Source of the DNA: Pantoea sp. AS-PWVM4
GTDB taxonomy: Bacteria > Pseudomonadota > Gammaproteobacteria > Enterobacterales > Enterobacteriaceae
Length of the DNA: 64,000 bases
Assembly (NCBI RefSeq): GCF_000468095.1
Contig: NZ_ASZC01000007.1
Location: forward strand, 1 to 64,000
Direction of reading: 5' to 3'
Numbering within the stretch: the first letter of the stretch is position 1; each line of letters begins with the position of its first letter. Both the position numbers and the translations under genes were made by a program. The notes below the pieces were generated by a model that saw only the letters and a list, made by a program, of their open reading frames with translations, made no database searches and was not told the DNA's origin. Below, piece after piece: positions 15,281-23,385 of the stretch.

Positions 15281-17680
15281 ATGAATTCATCACTTGAAGG
15301 AAATACCAGGATCTCAGGCTGGCGAGGATGGTGCATGCTGGGATTTGGCGTTTTGCTGATTCTCACTGGTGCCGTTCTTGCCATACCGGGTTTTAAACTG
15401 GTTCGACTCTCTGGCAGTCCCTACTACCTGGTGATGGGGGTAGTGTGGATCGTTGCGGGTTTACTGGCGGTATTACGTCGTGCGAGCGGGATGTATCTGT
15501 ACCTGGTAAGCTTTATTGCCACGCTGGTGTGGTCACTATGGGAATCGGGCCTTGACGGGTGGGCGCTGGTACCGCGCCTCGATCTGGCCCTGCTATTCCT
15601 GATCATTACTGTGGTGCTGATGCCAGCCCGCCGCGCTGATGGATCACGCGCTTATCGACGTTATGGGGTGGGCTTGCTGGTGGTGACAGTGGTGGGCCTG
15701 GCAATTGCCATCCCGCTGGCGCAGAAGCCCTATCCGGTTGAAGCGGCGACTACGCCGGTTGGGGATTATTTTGACAATGTCACCACGCCAGCCGCGCAGG
15801 ACTGGCCGACCTATGGAGGTGGTCAGGGGGCACAGCGCTTCTCTGCGCTAACGCAGATCACCCCGCAAAACGTCAGCCAGTTGAAACGCGTCTGGGTGTA
15901 TCACACCGGTGAAGCACATACGCCGAATTTTGGTAACGAGCTGACCCCGATTAAAATTGGTGATGTGGTGTATGGCTGTACCATCCGCCATAAAGTGTTC
16001 GCGATCGATGCCGCTACCGGTAAACAGAAATGGATGTTCGATCCTAAAACCCCGGCAGAATCCTCCCCGCCCAACTCGGCCTGTCGCGGCGTGGCTTACT
16101 ATGAAAACCCTGTCGTCCCTGCCGACCAGGCCTGCTCGCAGCGCATTATCGTGGGTACCCTGGATGCCAAACTGGCAGCGGTGGATGCCCGTACCGGTGA
16201 ACTGTGCCAGGACTTTGGTCATCACGGCTTTGTCGATCTGATGGATGGCATGGGCAAATGGCCTGCGGGTATCGTTTCCGTCACAGCGGCACCGACGGTC
16301 GTGAAAGGCGTGGTGGTCACAGGTCAGCAGGTGATGGACGGCCAGCTCCGCCACGCACCTTCTGGTGTGGTGCGCGGTTATGATGCCGTCACCGGTCAGT
16401 TGCGCTTCGCGTGGGATATGGAACAACCGGATATCACCACCACACCGTCGCCGGGTAAAACCTATTCACTCGGCACGCCGAATATGTGGTCTACGGCGGT
16501 GGCTGATGAAAAGTTAGGGCTGGTGTATCTGCCAATGGCCAACTCGGCGGGAGATTACTACAGCTCCACCCGTACCCCGGAAGAGCGTAAATACAGCTCC
16601 TCGATTACCGCGCTGGATGTCACCACCGGTAAACCGCGTTGGGTGTATCAGTTCGTGCATAACGATGTCTGGGACTACGATACCCCTGCGCAACCAAGCC
16701 TGGTGGATTTCCCCACCGACCAGGGTCTGGTACCGGCGCTGATTGAAACCACCAAGCAGGGTGATCTCTGGGTGCTGGATCGTCGCACCGGTCAACCTCT
16801 GCACAAGGTTGAGGAGCAACCGGCACCGCAGGGCGGAGTGGAGCCAGAAGAACGGGCGAAAACCCAGCCACGCTCGCTGTATAGCCACACGCAGAAACCC
16901 GATCTGACAGAAAAAATGATGTGGGGCGTGTCGCCTATCGATCAACTGGTGTGTCGTATCCAGTATCGTGAAGCGAACTATCAGGGCATCTTTACGCCAC
17001 CGAGCGCGGATAAACCGTGGATTGAATACCCGGGTAACAACGGCGGATCTGACTGGGGCAGCATCTCGGTTGATGTGCACAATGGCGTCATTATCTCCAA
17101 CTACAACGATCTTCCCAGCTATTCGCGTCTGGTGCCGCGTGCCAAAGATGACGAGATGGGCGTGTTCTGGCTGGGTGACCCGCGTTACAAGAACCCACCA
17201 CCGGGACGTAATCGTCCGCAGGCTGGTCTGCCTTACGGTCAGGATGTTAACACCGGTTGGGTATCCAATATCGGTGTGATCTGTAAACAGCCGCCGTTTG
17301 GCATGATTAAAGCCATCGATTTGGCAACGGGTAAAACGCTGTGGGATCGCCCACTGGGCACCGCAGAACGTAACGGTCCCTGGGGGCTGCACTCCATGTT
17401 GCCGTTGCAAATCGGTTTGCCGAATAACGGTGGTGTGTTAACCACACAAAGCGGCCTGGCGTTCGTGGGGGCAACCACTGATGATTACCTGCGTGCGATA
17501 GACGTGAAGACGGGCAAAACGTTGTGGAAAGATGAACTGCCAGCGGGTGGTCAGGCAACGCCAATGACTTATGAGGTCAACGGTCAACAATTCCTGCTCA
17601 TTATGGCGGGTGGCCATCACGGCATGATGACGCCGGAAGGCGATGAAGTCATCGCATATGCCTTGCCTGACAAGGTCTGA
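15281..17680 (+). CDS. gcd: Membrane-bound PQQ-dependent glucose dehydrogenase
   Basis: A 799-residue quinoprotein, the size of E. coli Gcd. About five transmembrane helices span residues 10-135, followed by a periplasmic eight-bladed PQQ propeller (DWPTYGGGQGAQRFSALTQI at its start, VYHTGEAHT, PNSACRGVAYYE, FVHNDVWDYD, NNGGSDWGSISVD, GLAFVGATTDDYLRAID, MAGGHHGMMTPEGDEVIAYA at the end). It oxidises glucose or related aldoses to the lactone and passes electrons to ubiquinone; glucose versus quinate/shikimate specificity cannot be decided by eye. I prefer ATG 15281 to the TTG at 15269. No PQQ biosynthesis genes are in the window. Under the PadR-type operator at 15127. Confidence 0.85.
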   Translation: MNSSLEGNTRISGWRGWCMLGFGVLLILTGAVLAIPGFKLVRLSGSPYYLVMGVVWIVAGLLAVLRRASGMYLYLVSFIATLVWSLWESGLDGWALVPRLDLALLFLIITVVLMPARRADGSRAYRRYGVGLLVVTVVGLAIAIPLAQKPYPVEAATTPVGDYFDNVTTPAAQDWPTYGGGQGAQRFSALTQITPQNVSQLKRVWVYHTGEAHTPNFGNELTPIKIGDVVYGCTIRHKVFAIDAATGKQKWMFDPKTPAESSPPNSACRGVAYYENPVVPADQACSQRIIVGTLDAKLAAVDARTGELCQDFGHHGFVDLMDGMGKWPAGIVSVTAAPTVVKGVVVTGQQVMDGQLRHAPSGVVRGYDAVTGQLRFAWDMEQPDITTTPSPGKTYSLGTPNMWSTAVADEKLGLVYLPMANSAGDYYSSTRTPEERKYSSSITALDVTTGKPRWVYQFVHNDVWDYDTPAQPSLVDFPTDQGLVPALIETTKQGDLWVLDRRTGQPLHKVEEQPAPQGGVEPEERAKTQPRSLYSHTQKPDLTEKMMWGVSPIDQLVCRIQYREANYQGIFTPPSADKPWIEYPGNNGGSDWGSISVDVHNGVIISNYNDLPSYSRLVPRAKDDEMGVFWLGDPRYKNPPPGRNRPQAGLPYGQDVNTGWVSNIGVICKQPPFGMIKAIDLATGKTLWDRPLGTAERNGPWGLHSMLPLQIGLPNNGGVLTTQSGLAFVGATTDDYLRAIDVKTGKTLWKDELPAGGQATPMTYEVNGQQFLLIMAGGHHGMMTPEGDEVIAYALPDKV

Positions 17681-17698
17681 GTTTCCCTCCAGTTAAAC

Positions 17699-17718
17699 GA
17701 CCTGCTGTGAAGCAGGTC
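17699..17718 (+). terminator. Short hairpin after the glucose dehydrogenase gene
   Basis: GACCTGCT (17699-17706), loop GTGA, AGCAGGTC (17711-17718): a perfect 8-bp GC-rich stem. It is followed by ACAATTCC rather than a T run, so termination would be weak or factor-dependent; nine bases later the next promoter begins. Confidence 0.45.
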
Positions 17719-17726
17719 ACAATTCC

Positions 17727-17770
17727 TTGACAGTGAAAACCCACTTACCTAGATTATCTAGGTAAGTGGG
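17727..17770 (+). promoter_or_regulatory. Promoter with 31-bp perfect palindrome, PadR-type operator copy 2
   Basis: TTGACA at 17727-17732 with a 17-bp spacer to TAGATT at 17750-17755. The segment 17740-17770 is a perfect palindrome of 31 bp (arms CCCACTTACCTAGAT and ATCTAGGTAAGTGGG around one T), covering the -10 region. Its centre TACCTAGATTATCTAGGTA is the best copy of the operator also seen at 15127 and 21021. A repressor bound here would block the transporter gene at 17824. Confidence 0.8.
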
Positions 17771-17823
17771 TCATCCGGCTTGATACCTGATGACATGGAA
17801 TCATTATTTATCCAGGAGTCGTT

Positions 17824-19173
17824 ATGGGCAATCAGCCGACTGAACCTGTCCGTCAGTCAAAGGTGCCTTTCTGGTTACGTCTGACACCCGTCAAAGCAGA
17901 GGAAGTGAGCGCGCTGTTGGTCTGTATGATCTACATCTTCTGCGTATTATCTGCCTATTATGTCCTGCGCCCGATCCGCGACACCTTTGGTATTGATGGT
18001 GGGATGCACAATCTCCAATGGCTGTTCTCTGCCACGCTATTGGCGATGCTGGCCCTTAATCTGCCGTTTGCGGCGCTCTCGCGTAAACTTCCGCGCAAAA
18101 AGCTCATTCCTTTGGTGTATCGCTTTTTTATCAGCCATTTACTGATTTTTGCCGTGCTGAAGTTTTATCTGCCGGTGGATGCCCAGGTATGGCTGGGGAG
18201 AGTGTTTTTCGTCTGGCTTTCGGTTTTTAACCTTTATGTCGTGTCGGTGTTCTGGTCACTGGTTGCCGATATCTTTTCGCGTGAGCGTGCCAGCAGGCTG
18301 TTTGCCATGATGGCTGCCGGGGCCACGTTGGGGGCGATCGTCGGATCGGCGACTACCGCGTTGCTGGTACATCGTTTCAATACCATCGGTCTGTTCGTGC
18401 TGGCAGCGGTGCTGCTGGAATGCGCTGTTGTCTGCGTCAAGCGGCTGAACAACGTGACGCATCTGGCGGATGAAGCCAATGATGGCGCAGTCCAGACGCA
18501 ACCGCTTGGCGGTGGGGTGTTCTCAGGCATTGTGCGTATCGCGCAATCGCCGTATTTGCTGAACATCTGCCTGTATATGTTGCTCTACTCGGTCACCTCG
18601 ACATTGATCTATTTCCGCCAGGCCGACCTGGTACACCACCTTTTTCAACATGACAGCGATCGTACCGCCTTTTTTGCCACCCTTGATCTGGTGGTCAATG
18701 TGCTGACGCTGGTGACGCAGTTATTTATCACCAGCCGCCTGATGGCGCGTTATGGCACTAAGTTGGTGCTCGGTCTGTTGCCAGTTATCACGCTGCTGGG
18801 ATTTGCCAGCCTGTCGATCTGGCCGGTGGCCGCTTCGATTGTGATGTTCTCGGTGCTCAGACGCGCCAGTAATTTTGCCCTGGCGCGCCCGGCGCGCGAA
18901 GTGCTGTTCACGGTGTTAAAACGCGAAGACAAATACAAAGCGAAAAACGTGATCGATACCGCTGTCTATCGTACCGGTGACCAGGTGGGCGCATGGAGCT
19001 GGGCGGCTATGAATGCGGTGGGCATGAGTGGCGGCATGCTGCTGTGGTTGGCCTTACCCCTTTCGCTGATCTGGCTGGTTAACAGTCAGTGGCTGGGCCG
19101 CAAACAGATACAGCTTGAAGAGAAAACCTTTTATCCCCTCAAAGAGACATTGCATGAAAACAGTCACTCTTAA
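17824..19173 (+). CDS. NTP/NDP-translocase-like (Npt) multi-pass transporter
   Basis: A 449-residue inner-membrane protein with about twelve hydrophobic helices. Segments such as AYYVLRPIRDTFGIDGG, FYVVSVFWSLVADIFSRERA-type wording (NLYVVSVFWSLVADIFSRE) and FALARPAREVLFTVLKRED KYKAKN resemble the MFS-related NTP/NDP exchange-transporter-like proteins of free-living bacteria, whose substrates are not established. Preceded by CAGGAG. It overlaps the aldo/keto reductase start by 20 bp and is controlled by the palindromic promoter at 17727. It may move a substrate or product of the adjacent sugar-oxidation enzymes (inference). Confidence 0.7.
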   Translation: MGNQPTEPVRQSKVPFWLRLTPVKAEEVSALLVCMIYIFCVLSAYYVLRPIRDTFGIDGGMHNLQWLFSATLLAMLALNLPFAALSRKLPRKKLIPLVYRFFISHLLIFAVLKFYLPVDAQVWLGRVFFVWLSVFNLYVVSVFWSLVADIFSRERASRLFAMMAAGATLGAIVGSATTALLVHRFNTIGLFVLAAVLLECAVVCVKRLNNVTHLADEANDGAVQTQPLGGGVFSGIVRIAQSPYLLNICLYMLLYSVTSTLIYFRQADLVHHLFQHDSDRTAFFATLDLVVNVLTLVTQLFITSRLMARYGTKLVLGLLPVITLLGFASLSIWPVAASIVMFSVLRRASNFALARPAREVLFTVLKREDKYKAKNVIDTAVYRTGDQVGAWSWAAMNAVGMSGGMLLWLALPLSLIWLVNSQWLGRKQIQLEEKTFYPLKETLHENSHS

Positions 19174-19990
19174 CGGTCAGACAGTTCCCGCTATTGGTAT
19201 GGGGAGCTGGCATCTGGGCCAGGGCAGGCACAGCGCACAGGCGGAAATTAATGCGTTACGCGCCGGTATTGATAGTGGGCTGAAGGTGATCGACACCGCC
19301 GAAATGTACGGTGATGGCCGTTCTGAATCACTGATCGGCAAAGCGATCGATGGTTTGCGCGATAAGGTGTATCTGGTGTCAAAGATCTATCCTTATCACG
19401 CTAATCGTCTGATGATGGAGCGTAGCTGTAACGACAGCCTGAAGCGACTCAACACCGAATGCCTCGACCTTTACCTGCTGCACTGGCGTTTCAGCAGTAT
19501 GCTGTCTGAAGCGGTGTCAGGTTTTGAAAAGCTGAAGCAGCAGGGGAAAATCAAAGCGTGGGGCGTCTCCAATTTTGATGTCAGCGATATGGAGGATCTG
19601 TTCGCTACCGAGAATGGCGATCGCTGTGCAACCAATCAGATTTTCTATAATCCGGCGAGCCGTGGCATTGAGTTTGATTTGATCCCCTGGTGTAACCAGC
19701 ATCATATGCCGATGATGGCCTACTCCCCGCTGGGTGGTGAAGGGGCATCTCTGCTGCGCCATCCGTTGATCACTCAGTTGGCGGCCAAATATCAAACCGG
19801 TCCCTCCACCATTCTTCTCGCCTGGGTGATCCGTAATGGCAATATGATCGCTATACCGGAGTCAGGGGAGGCGGCACACATCAAAGAGAATGCCGCCGCG
19901 CTAAGCGTGCAACTACAACCAGCAGACCTTAACGTCATGGACGAAGCCTTCCCGCCCCCTGGGCGTAAAGTCCCTCTGGAGACACGTTAA
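19154..19990 (+). CDS. Aldo/keto reductase
   Basis: A 278-residue NADPH-dependent (beta/alpha)8 oxidoreductase. The catalytic tetrad is visible: Asp and Tyr in VIDTAEMYGDGRSE, Lys in LVSKIYPYH, His in LYLLHWR. The NADP-binding region is near MIAIPESGEAAHIKEN. I place the start at ATG 19154, inside the end of the transporter gene. Given its neighbours (glucose and gluconate dehydrogenases), reduction of a ketogluconate is plausible, as for 2,5-diketogluconate reductases, but specificity cannot be read from the sequence. Its stop nearly meets that of the convergent HAAS gene (19987). Confidence 0.85.
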   Translation: MKTVTLNGQTVPAIGMGSWHLGQGRHSAQAEINALRAGIDSGLKVIDTAEMYGDGRSESLIGKAIDGLRDKVYLVSKIYPYHANRLMMERSCNDSLKRLNTECLDLYLLHWRFSSMLSEAVSGFEKLKQQGKIKAWGVSNFDVSDMEDLFATENGDRCATNQIFYNPASRGIEFDLIPWCNQHHMPMMAYSPLGGEGASLLRHPLITQLAAKYQTGPSTILLAWVIRNGNMIAIPESGEAAHIKENAAALSVQLQPADLNVMDEAFPPPGRKVPLETR

Positions 19991-20619
19991 TGCTGTGCGG
20001 TTTTCTTCCACAGCGCGCACATACTGCGGCTGCGTAATTTCAAATGAAGCATACGTGCGGCGAGGATCACCACCGCCGCCGATTCGAAAGAATGGTAGTA
20101 AAGGGAGCTGTTGGGGGAGCTAAAAATATTCCACAGCAGCGCCAGCAGCAGGGCGCATGACGTCGTCTGGCAGGCGATCATCGGGGTACACAGCCAGTGA
20201 TAGAGGCGAACCCCTTCGAGTTGATTGCGATGAATTGCCAGCAGACCCGCCCAGGTGACACAACCGCTCAGTGCGGCGGTGATCACCGCAGGCCCACCGT
20301 GGTGATTGGTCAGGCAGGTAAACACGGCAAACACGATGGCGATAATGATGCCGAGATTGATAAACAAGGTGTTGCGCAGTTTGCGCGTGATTAATACCAC
20401 AGCAAATTCAGCGGCCAGGTTTTGCGGGGAACCAAAACGTTGCGTCACGCGCAGGGCCGCTTTTTCTGGCGTATCGTGGCTGCATTCCACCGCTTCATAG
20501 AAATGCTCACTGATCTCCAGACAGATGTTGTCTGCATATTTCTGCTCAAAACTGAGTTCATGCTTTAGCTCCAGCAGATAGCGTTGCGCAGGTTCTGGCA
20601 GTTCAGTCAGCGTGGACAT
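19987..20619 (-). CDS. HAAS/DUF1700-like membrane partner of the PadR regulator
   Basis: A 210-residue protein: residues 1-75 are helical and acidic (ELPEPAQRYLLELKHELSF, then DICLEISEHFYEAVE-like, QRFGSPQNLAAEFA), the layout of the HAAS signalling domain; four hydrophobic segments follow. Such proteins are commonly encoded directly after PadR regulators and are thought to transmit a signal to or from them. Its ATG overlaps the PadR stop (TAATG type), so the two are co-translated. Function otherwise unknown. Confidence 0.7.
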   Translation of the reverse strand: MSTLTELPEPAQRYLLELKHELSFEQKYADNICLEISEHFYEAVECSHDTPEKAALRVTQRFGSPQNLAAEFAVVLITRKLRNTLFINLGIIIAIVFAVFTCLTNHHGGPAVITAALSGCVTWAGLLAIHRNQLEGVRLYHWLCTPMIACQTTSCALLLALLWNIFSSPNSSLYYHSFESAAVVILAARMLHLKLRSRSMCALWKKTAQH

Positions 20620-20957
20620 TATGACCTCTGTAATAAAGAGGAGACAGCCAGGGAGTAGCTATCCCAGGCTTCGCGTTTTCTCACCAACTCCTGCTGACCT
20701 TCTTTGGTCAGTTGATAAACGCGACGTTTCCGTTTGGATGGTGCGATCTCCCACTCTGCGCCAATCAGGCCACGCTGTTCCATGCGGTGCAGAAGGGGGT
20801 AGACAGTCCCTTCCTGGAAGGAGAGGACGCCATCCGTCAGCTGGTGGATCAATTCAATTAATGCGTAGCCATGACTGGGGCCACGCTCCAGCGCGGCAAG
20901 TATGACCATTTCAATATGGCTCTTCAGATTGTCGTCAGCACTGCTTCTCATGGTCAT
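20619..20957 (-). CDS. PadR-family transcriptional regulator
   Basis: A 112-residue winged-helix regulator of the short PadR type: KSHIEMVILAALERGPSHGYALIE (helix 1-2), LSFQEGTVYPLLHRMEQRGLI (recognition helix and turn), SKRKRRVYQLTKEGQQEL (wing) and a short dimer helix. Two close ATG codons (20957, 20951) are possible starts. It is divergent from the cupin gene; the operator at 21021 lies between them. Near-identical operators at 15127 and 17746 make it the likely regulator of the glucose dehydrogenase and transporter genes as well. Ligand unknown. Confidence 0.9.
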   Translation of the reverse strand: MTMRSSADDNLKSHIEMVILAALERGPSHGYALIELIHQLTDGVLSFQEGTVYPLLHRMEQRGLIGAEWEIAPSKRKRRVYQLTKEGQQELVRKREAWDSYSLAVSSLLQRS

Positions 20958-21001
20958 TTTCCGCTTACAAAGATAGATACAAACTTCGCCGTTATCTTAG
21001 C

Positions 21002-21039
21002 TTGACTTAGGCTGCCTTGATACCTAGTTTATCTAGGCA
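21002..21039 (+). promoter_or_regulatory. Promoter with PadR-type operator, copy 3
   Basis: TTGACT at 21002-21007, 17-bp spacer, TAGTTT at 21025-21030, overlapped by TACCTAGTTTATCTAGGCA (21021-21039). It matches the copy at 17746-17764 at 17 of 19 positions. Located between the divergent PadR gene and the cupin gene. Confidence 0.7.
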
Positions 21040-21112
21040 TGATAATGAAACCGGATGGCTGATTTTGCAATCTGTTCCGGTACTGGCAGACCACGATATT
21101 TCAGGAAGGGAT

Positions 21113-21688
21113 ATGGCTCACTTCACCCGACGCAACTTTTTGCAGCACTCGGCGCTACTGGCTTTGTTTTTACCCTCTCTCGCCGTGCAGGCCGCAGACA
21201 GTTCAACCGCAATGCCATTGCAGTTGGTCAATCAATGGCGTCTGTCAGTTGATGGATGGGTGCCGAATAATCCCGCCTTACCCGTTATGCATTTCCGTAC
21301 GACACAGCCTGAGACTACTGCGGGCGGGTTGACTAAGGCCGGATGGACGCAGCAATGGCAGGGAAAACCCTTCGCCTATCAGCATTTCCACAGCAACACA
21401 CATGTGATTTTTGTCGTGGCGGCAGGTAATGGTCAGTTGCAGATTGGTGGTGATAACGGCGAGGTGGTGCCAGCCAGGGTTGGTGATGTGATTTTTTTAC
21501 CGGCAGGGACAGGTCAGCGCCTGTTGCAGAGCAGCCATGATTTTTCGGTTCTGGCCTGCTATCCCGAGGGCAACAACTGGGATGTCTGTCGATCGGCGAT
21601 CAATGTGGAAACGTTGCAAAGAGCGTCAAACCACAAACTGGAAAATCGCACCCGCCGATTTTTTAACCGCAGCGGTACAGTGATTTAA
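21113..21688 (+). CDS. Tat-exported cupin-domain protein
   Basis: A 191-residue protein with a twin-arginine signal (TRRNFLQHSALLALFLPSLAV, AQAADS-like cleavage VQAADS). The mature part is a single cupin: HFHSNTHVIFVVAAGNGQLQIGG and RVGDVIFLPAGTGQRLL, with the HFHSNTH histidines as candidate metal ligands. ATG 21113 has AGGAAGGG just upstream; the reading from 21017 adds 32 residues covering the promoter and is rejected. Periplasmic; could bind or isomerise a sugar acid, but the substrate is unknown. Likely repressed by PadR. Confidence 0.75.
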   Translation: MAHFTRRNFLQHSALLALFLPSLAVQAADSSTAMPLQLVNQWRLSVDGWVPNNPALPVMHFRTTQPETTAGGLTKAGWTQQWQGKPFAYQHFHSNTHVIFVVAAGNGQLQIGGDNGEVVPARVGDVIFLPAGTGQRLLQSSHDFSVLACYPEGNNWDVCRSAINVETLQRASNHKLENRTRRFFNRSGTVI

Positions 21689-21787
21689 ATCATATTTATA
21701 CGTCTCATTGCAGATACCGATCTGTCACTTGCTGCCGTACCCGATATTAAAAGCATCGATTTATAATTCAGAAGAAAGGAGAAAGCC

Positions 21788-22336
21788 GTGTTATCACGCG
21801 TTCATACAGGATTATTTGCAGGCCTGATGTTATGTTCTGCCGGGGCGTTGGCTGCGCCCTTTACGCTGCACTCAACCCAGTTCCACAATGCAGGGAAATT
21901 ACCGGTTGCGATGGGCGGCGGTGGCCAGTGTCCTGGGCAAAACGTTTCACCGCAGCTGAGCTGGAGTGGCGCACCGGCCAACACCAAAAGTTATGTGCTG
22001 CTGATTGAAGATCCACAAGGGGCCAACGGCCTGGGCATGACCCATTTCCTTGGTTACGGCATCGACAGCAGTCGTCACCAATTTGCTAAAGGGGATCTGA
22101 CCGGAGTTGTTGGCTATACCCCTGGCACCAATGGGAAGAATGTTCAGGGTTATTCCGGTCCTTGCCCTCCGGTGAATGGTGATATTCACAACTATAACTT
22201 CACCTTAATAGCTACCGATTATGCTCCTGATGCGCTGCAAAAAGGCCTGGCAAGAGAGGCTGTCATGTCGCAACTGAAAGGTCATGTTCTGGCATCAGCA
22301 GGTCTGATCGGTCAGTTTATTATGCCAAAGAAATAA
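21788..22336 (+). CDS. YbhB/YbcL-family PEBP-like protein
   Basis: A 182-residue protein with a Sec signal peptide (about residues 1-22, ending ALAAPF) and a phosphatidylethanolamine-binding/Raf-kinase-inhibitor-like fold: NVSPQLSWSGAPANTKSYVL, DPQ, GYSGPCPPVNGDIHNYNFTLIA are family hallmarks (the D-P and G-P-C-P-P-H-Y anion-binding loop). It begins at GTG 21788 with AAAGGAGA six bases upstream. Physiological role of bacterial members is unclear. First of a tight three-gene set with a tautomerase and an SDR. Confidence 0.8.
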   Translation: MLSRVHTGLFAGLMLCSAGALAAPFTLHSTQFHNAGKLPVAMGGGGQCPGQNVSPQLSWSGAPANTKSYVLLIEDPQGANGLGMTHFLGYGIDSSRHQFAKGDLTGVVGYTPGTNGKNVQGYSGPCPPVNGDIHNYNFTLIATDYAPDALQKGLAREAVMSQLKGHVLASAGLIGQFIMPKK

Positions 22337-22345
22337 GGTGAAAAG

Positions 22346-22531
22346 ATGCCAGAAATTATTGTGCACATGGTGAGTGGCCGTACAGCTGACCAAAAGAAAA
22401 AACTGATGGATGGAATTTATCAGGCAGTGAAAGACGCATTACCGGTTAAAGAGGAACACATTGTTATTTCGCTGATTGAAACGGATAAAGAACACAAGTC
22501 TCGCGGCGGTATTTTATTTAAAGATCTTTAA
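22346..22531 (+). CDS. 4-oxalocrotonate tautomerase-like protein
   Basis: A 61-residue member of the tautomerase superfamily. After removal of Met the protein starts with Pro1, the catalytic base (PEIIVHMVSGRTADQKKKL), with an Arg in the GRT position; the rest forms the single beta-alpha-beta unit of 4-OT. Nine bases after the YbhB-like gene, with AAGGTGAAAAG before it. Substrate unknown; probably an enol intermediate in the same pathway as the neighbouring SDR. Confidence 0.85.
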   Translation: MPEIIVHMVSGRTADQKKKLMDGIYQAVKDALPVKEEHIVISLIETDKEHKSRGGILFKDL

Positions 22532-22548
22532 TTACAAGGATAGTTATC

Positions 22549-23298
22549 ATGCTTATTCTTATTACCGGAGCCACGGCCGGATTCGGCTGGGATTTGGCGC
22601 TGCGTTATGCGCAACATGGACATCGGGTGATCGCCACCGGGCGGCGGCAGGAACGTCTTGATGATCTTAAAGCCATTGCCGGAGACAACATTTTCACCTT
22701 CAAGCTGGATGTCAGTGATTCACTGGCGGTTGATAGCCTGCTGGAACAACTGCCGCTGAACTGGCGTGATATTGATGTACTGATTAATAACGCCGGGCTG
22801 GCTTTGGGGCTGGAGCCTGCTCAGCAGGCCAGCATGGACGACTGGAACCGGATGATTGACGTCAACATCAAAGGTCTGGTGCATGTGACAAGGGTGGTTT
22901 TACCGGGGATGGTTGCACGCAATCGCGGCCATATTATCAATCTCGGCTCGACGGCGGGCAGCTGGCCTTATGCGGGCGGCAACGTCTATGGCGCGTCAAA
23001 AGCTTTCGTGCGGCAGTTCAGCCTGAATTTACGTACCGATTTAGCAGGTACCGCAGTACGTGTTACCAATATCGAACCGGGACTGGTCGGTGGGACAGAG
23101 TTCTCCAGCGTGCGGTTCAAGGGAGATGCCGGGCGCGTTGATCAGACGTATGCCAATACGCAACCCCTGTTGCCGGAAGATATCACTGAAGCCATTTGGT
23201 GGGTCAGCAATCTACCTGCGCATGTGAATATCAACACGTTGGAAATGATGCCGGTCTGCCAGTCATATGGCGGATTGCGCGTGATTAAAGGCGAGTAA
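22549..23298 (+). CDS. Short-chain dehydrogenase, YdfG-like
   Basis: A 249-residue NADP-dependent SDR. Cofactor motif TGATAGFG at residues 6-13, ATGRRQERL for the NADP phosphate, NNAG at about residue 82, catalytic Ser in NLGSTAGSW and Tyr/Lys in YGASKAF. The overall reading (VIATGRRQERL, SLNLRTDLAGTAVRVTNIEPGLV) is close to YdfG/3-hydroxy-acid dehydrogenases, which act on serine, 3-hydroxypropionate or malonic semialdehyde. Last gene of the 21788-23298 set, convergent with the cytochrome gene. Confidence 0.85.
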   Translation: MLILITGATAGFGWDLALRYAQHGHRVIATGRRQERLDDLKAIAGDNIFTFKLDVSDSLAVDSLLEQLPLNWRDIDVLINNAGLALGLEPAQQASMDDWNRMIDVNIKGLVHVTRVVLPGMVARNRGHIINLGSTAGSWPYAGGNVYGASKAFVRQFSLNLRTDLAGTAVRVTNIEPGLVGGTEFSSVRFKGDAGRVDQTYANTQPLLPEDITEAIWWVSNLPAHVNINTLEMMPVCQSYGGLRVIKGE

Positions 23299-23303
23299 AA
23301 AAA

Positions 23304-23376
23304 CGTAGCGGCGCGATTTATCGCGCGTTTTTTCCGGCAACATGCACGGAATTGCGCGATAAATCGCACCGCTACG
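23304..23376. terminator. Long inverted repeat between convergent genes, bidirectional terminator or REP-like
   Basis: A 22-bp arm at 23304-23325 (CGTAGCGGCGCGATTTATCG, plus CG) pairs with 23355-23376 with one mismatch. Each arm also contains its own small palindrome (CGCGATTTATCGCG), so it can fold in more than one way; TTTTTT follows the first arm. It separates the convergent SDR and cytochrome genes. The look is that of a dispersed enterobacterial repeat element. Confidence 0.65.
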
Positions 23377-23385
23377 CGGATTACA

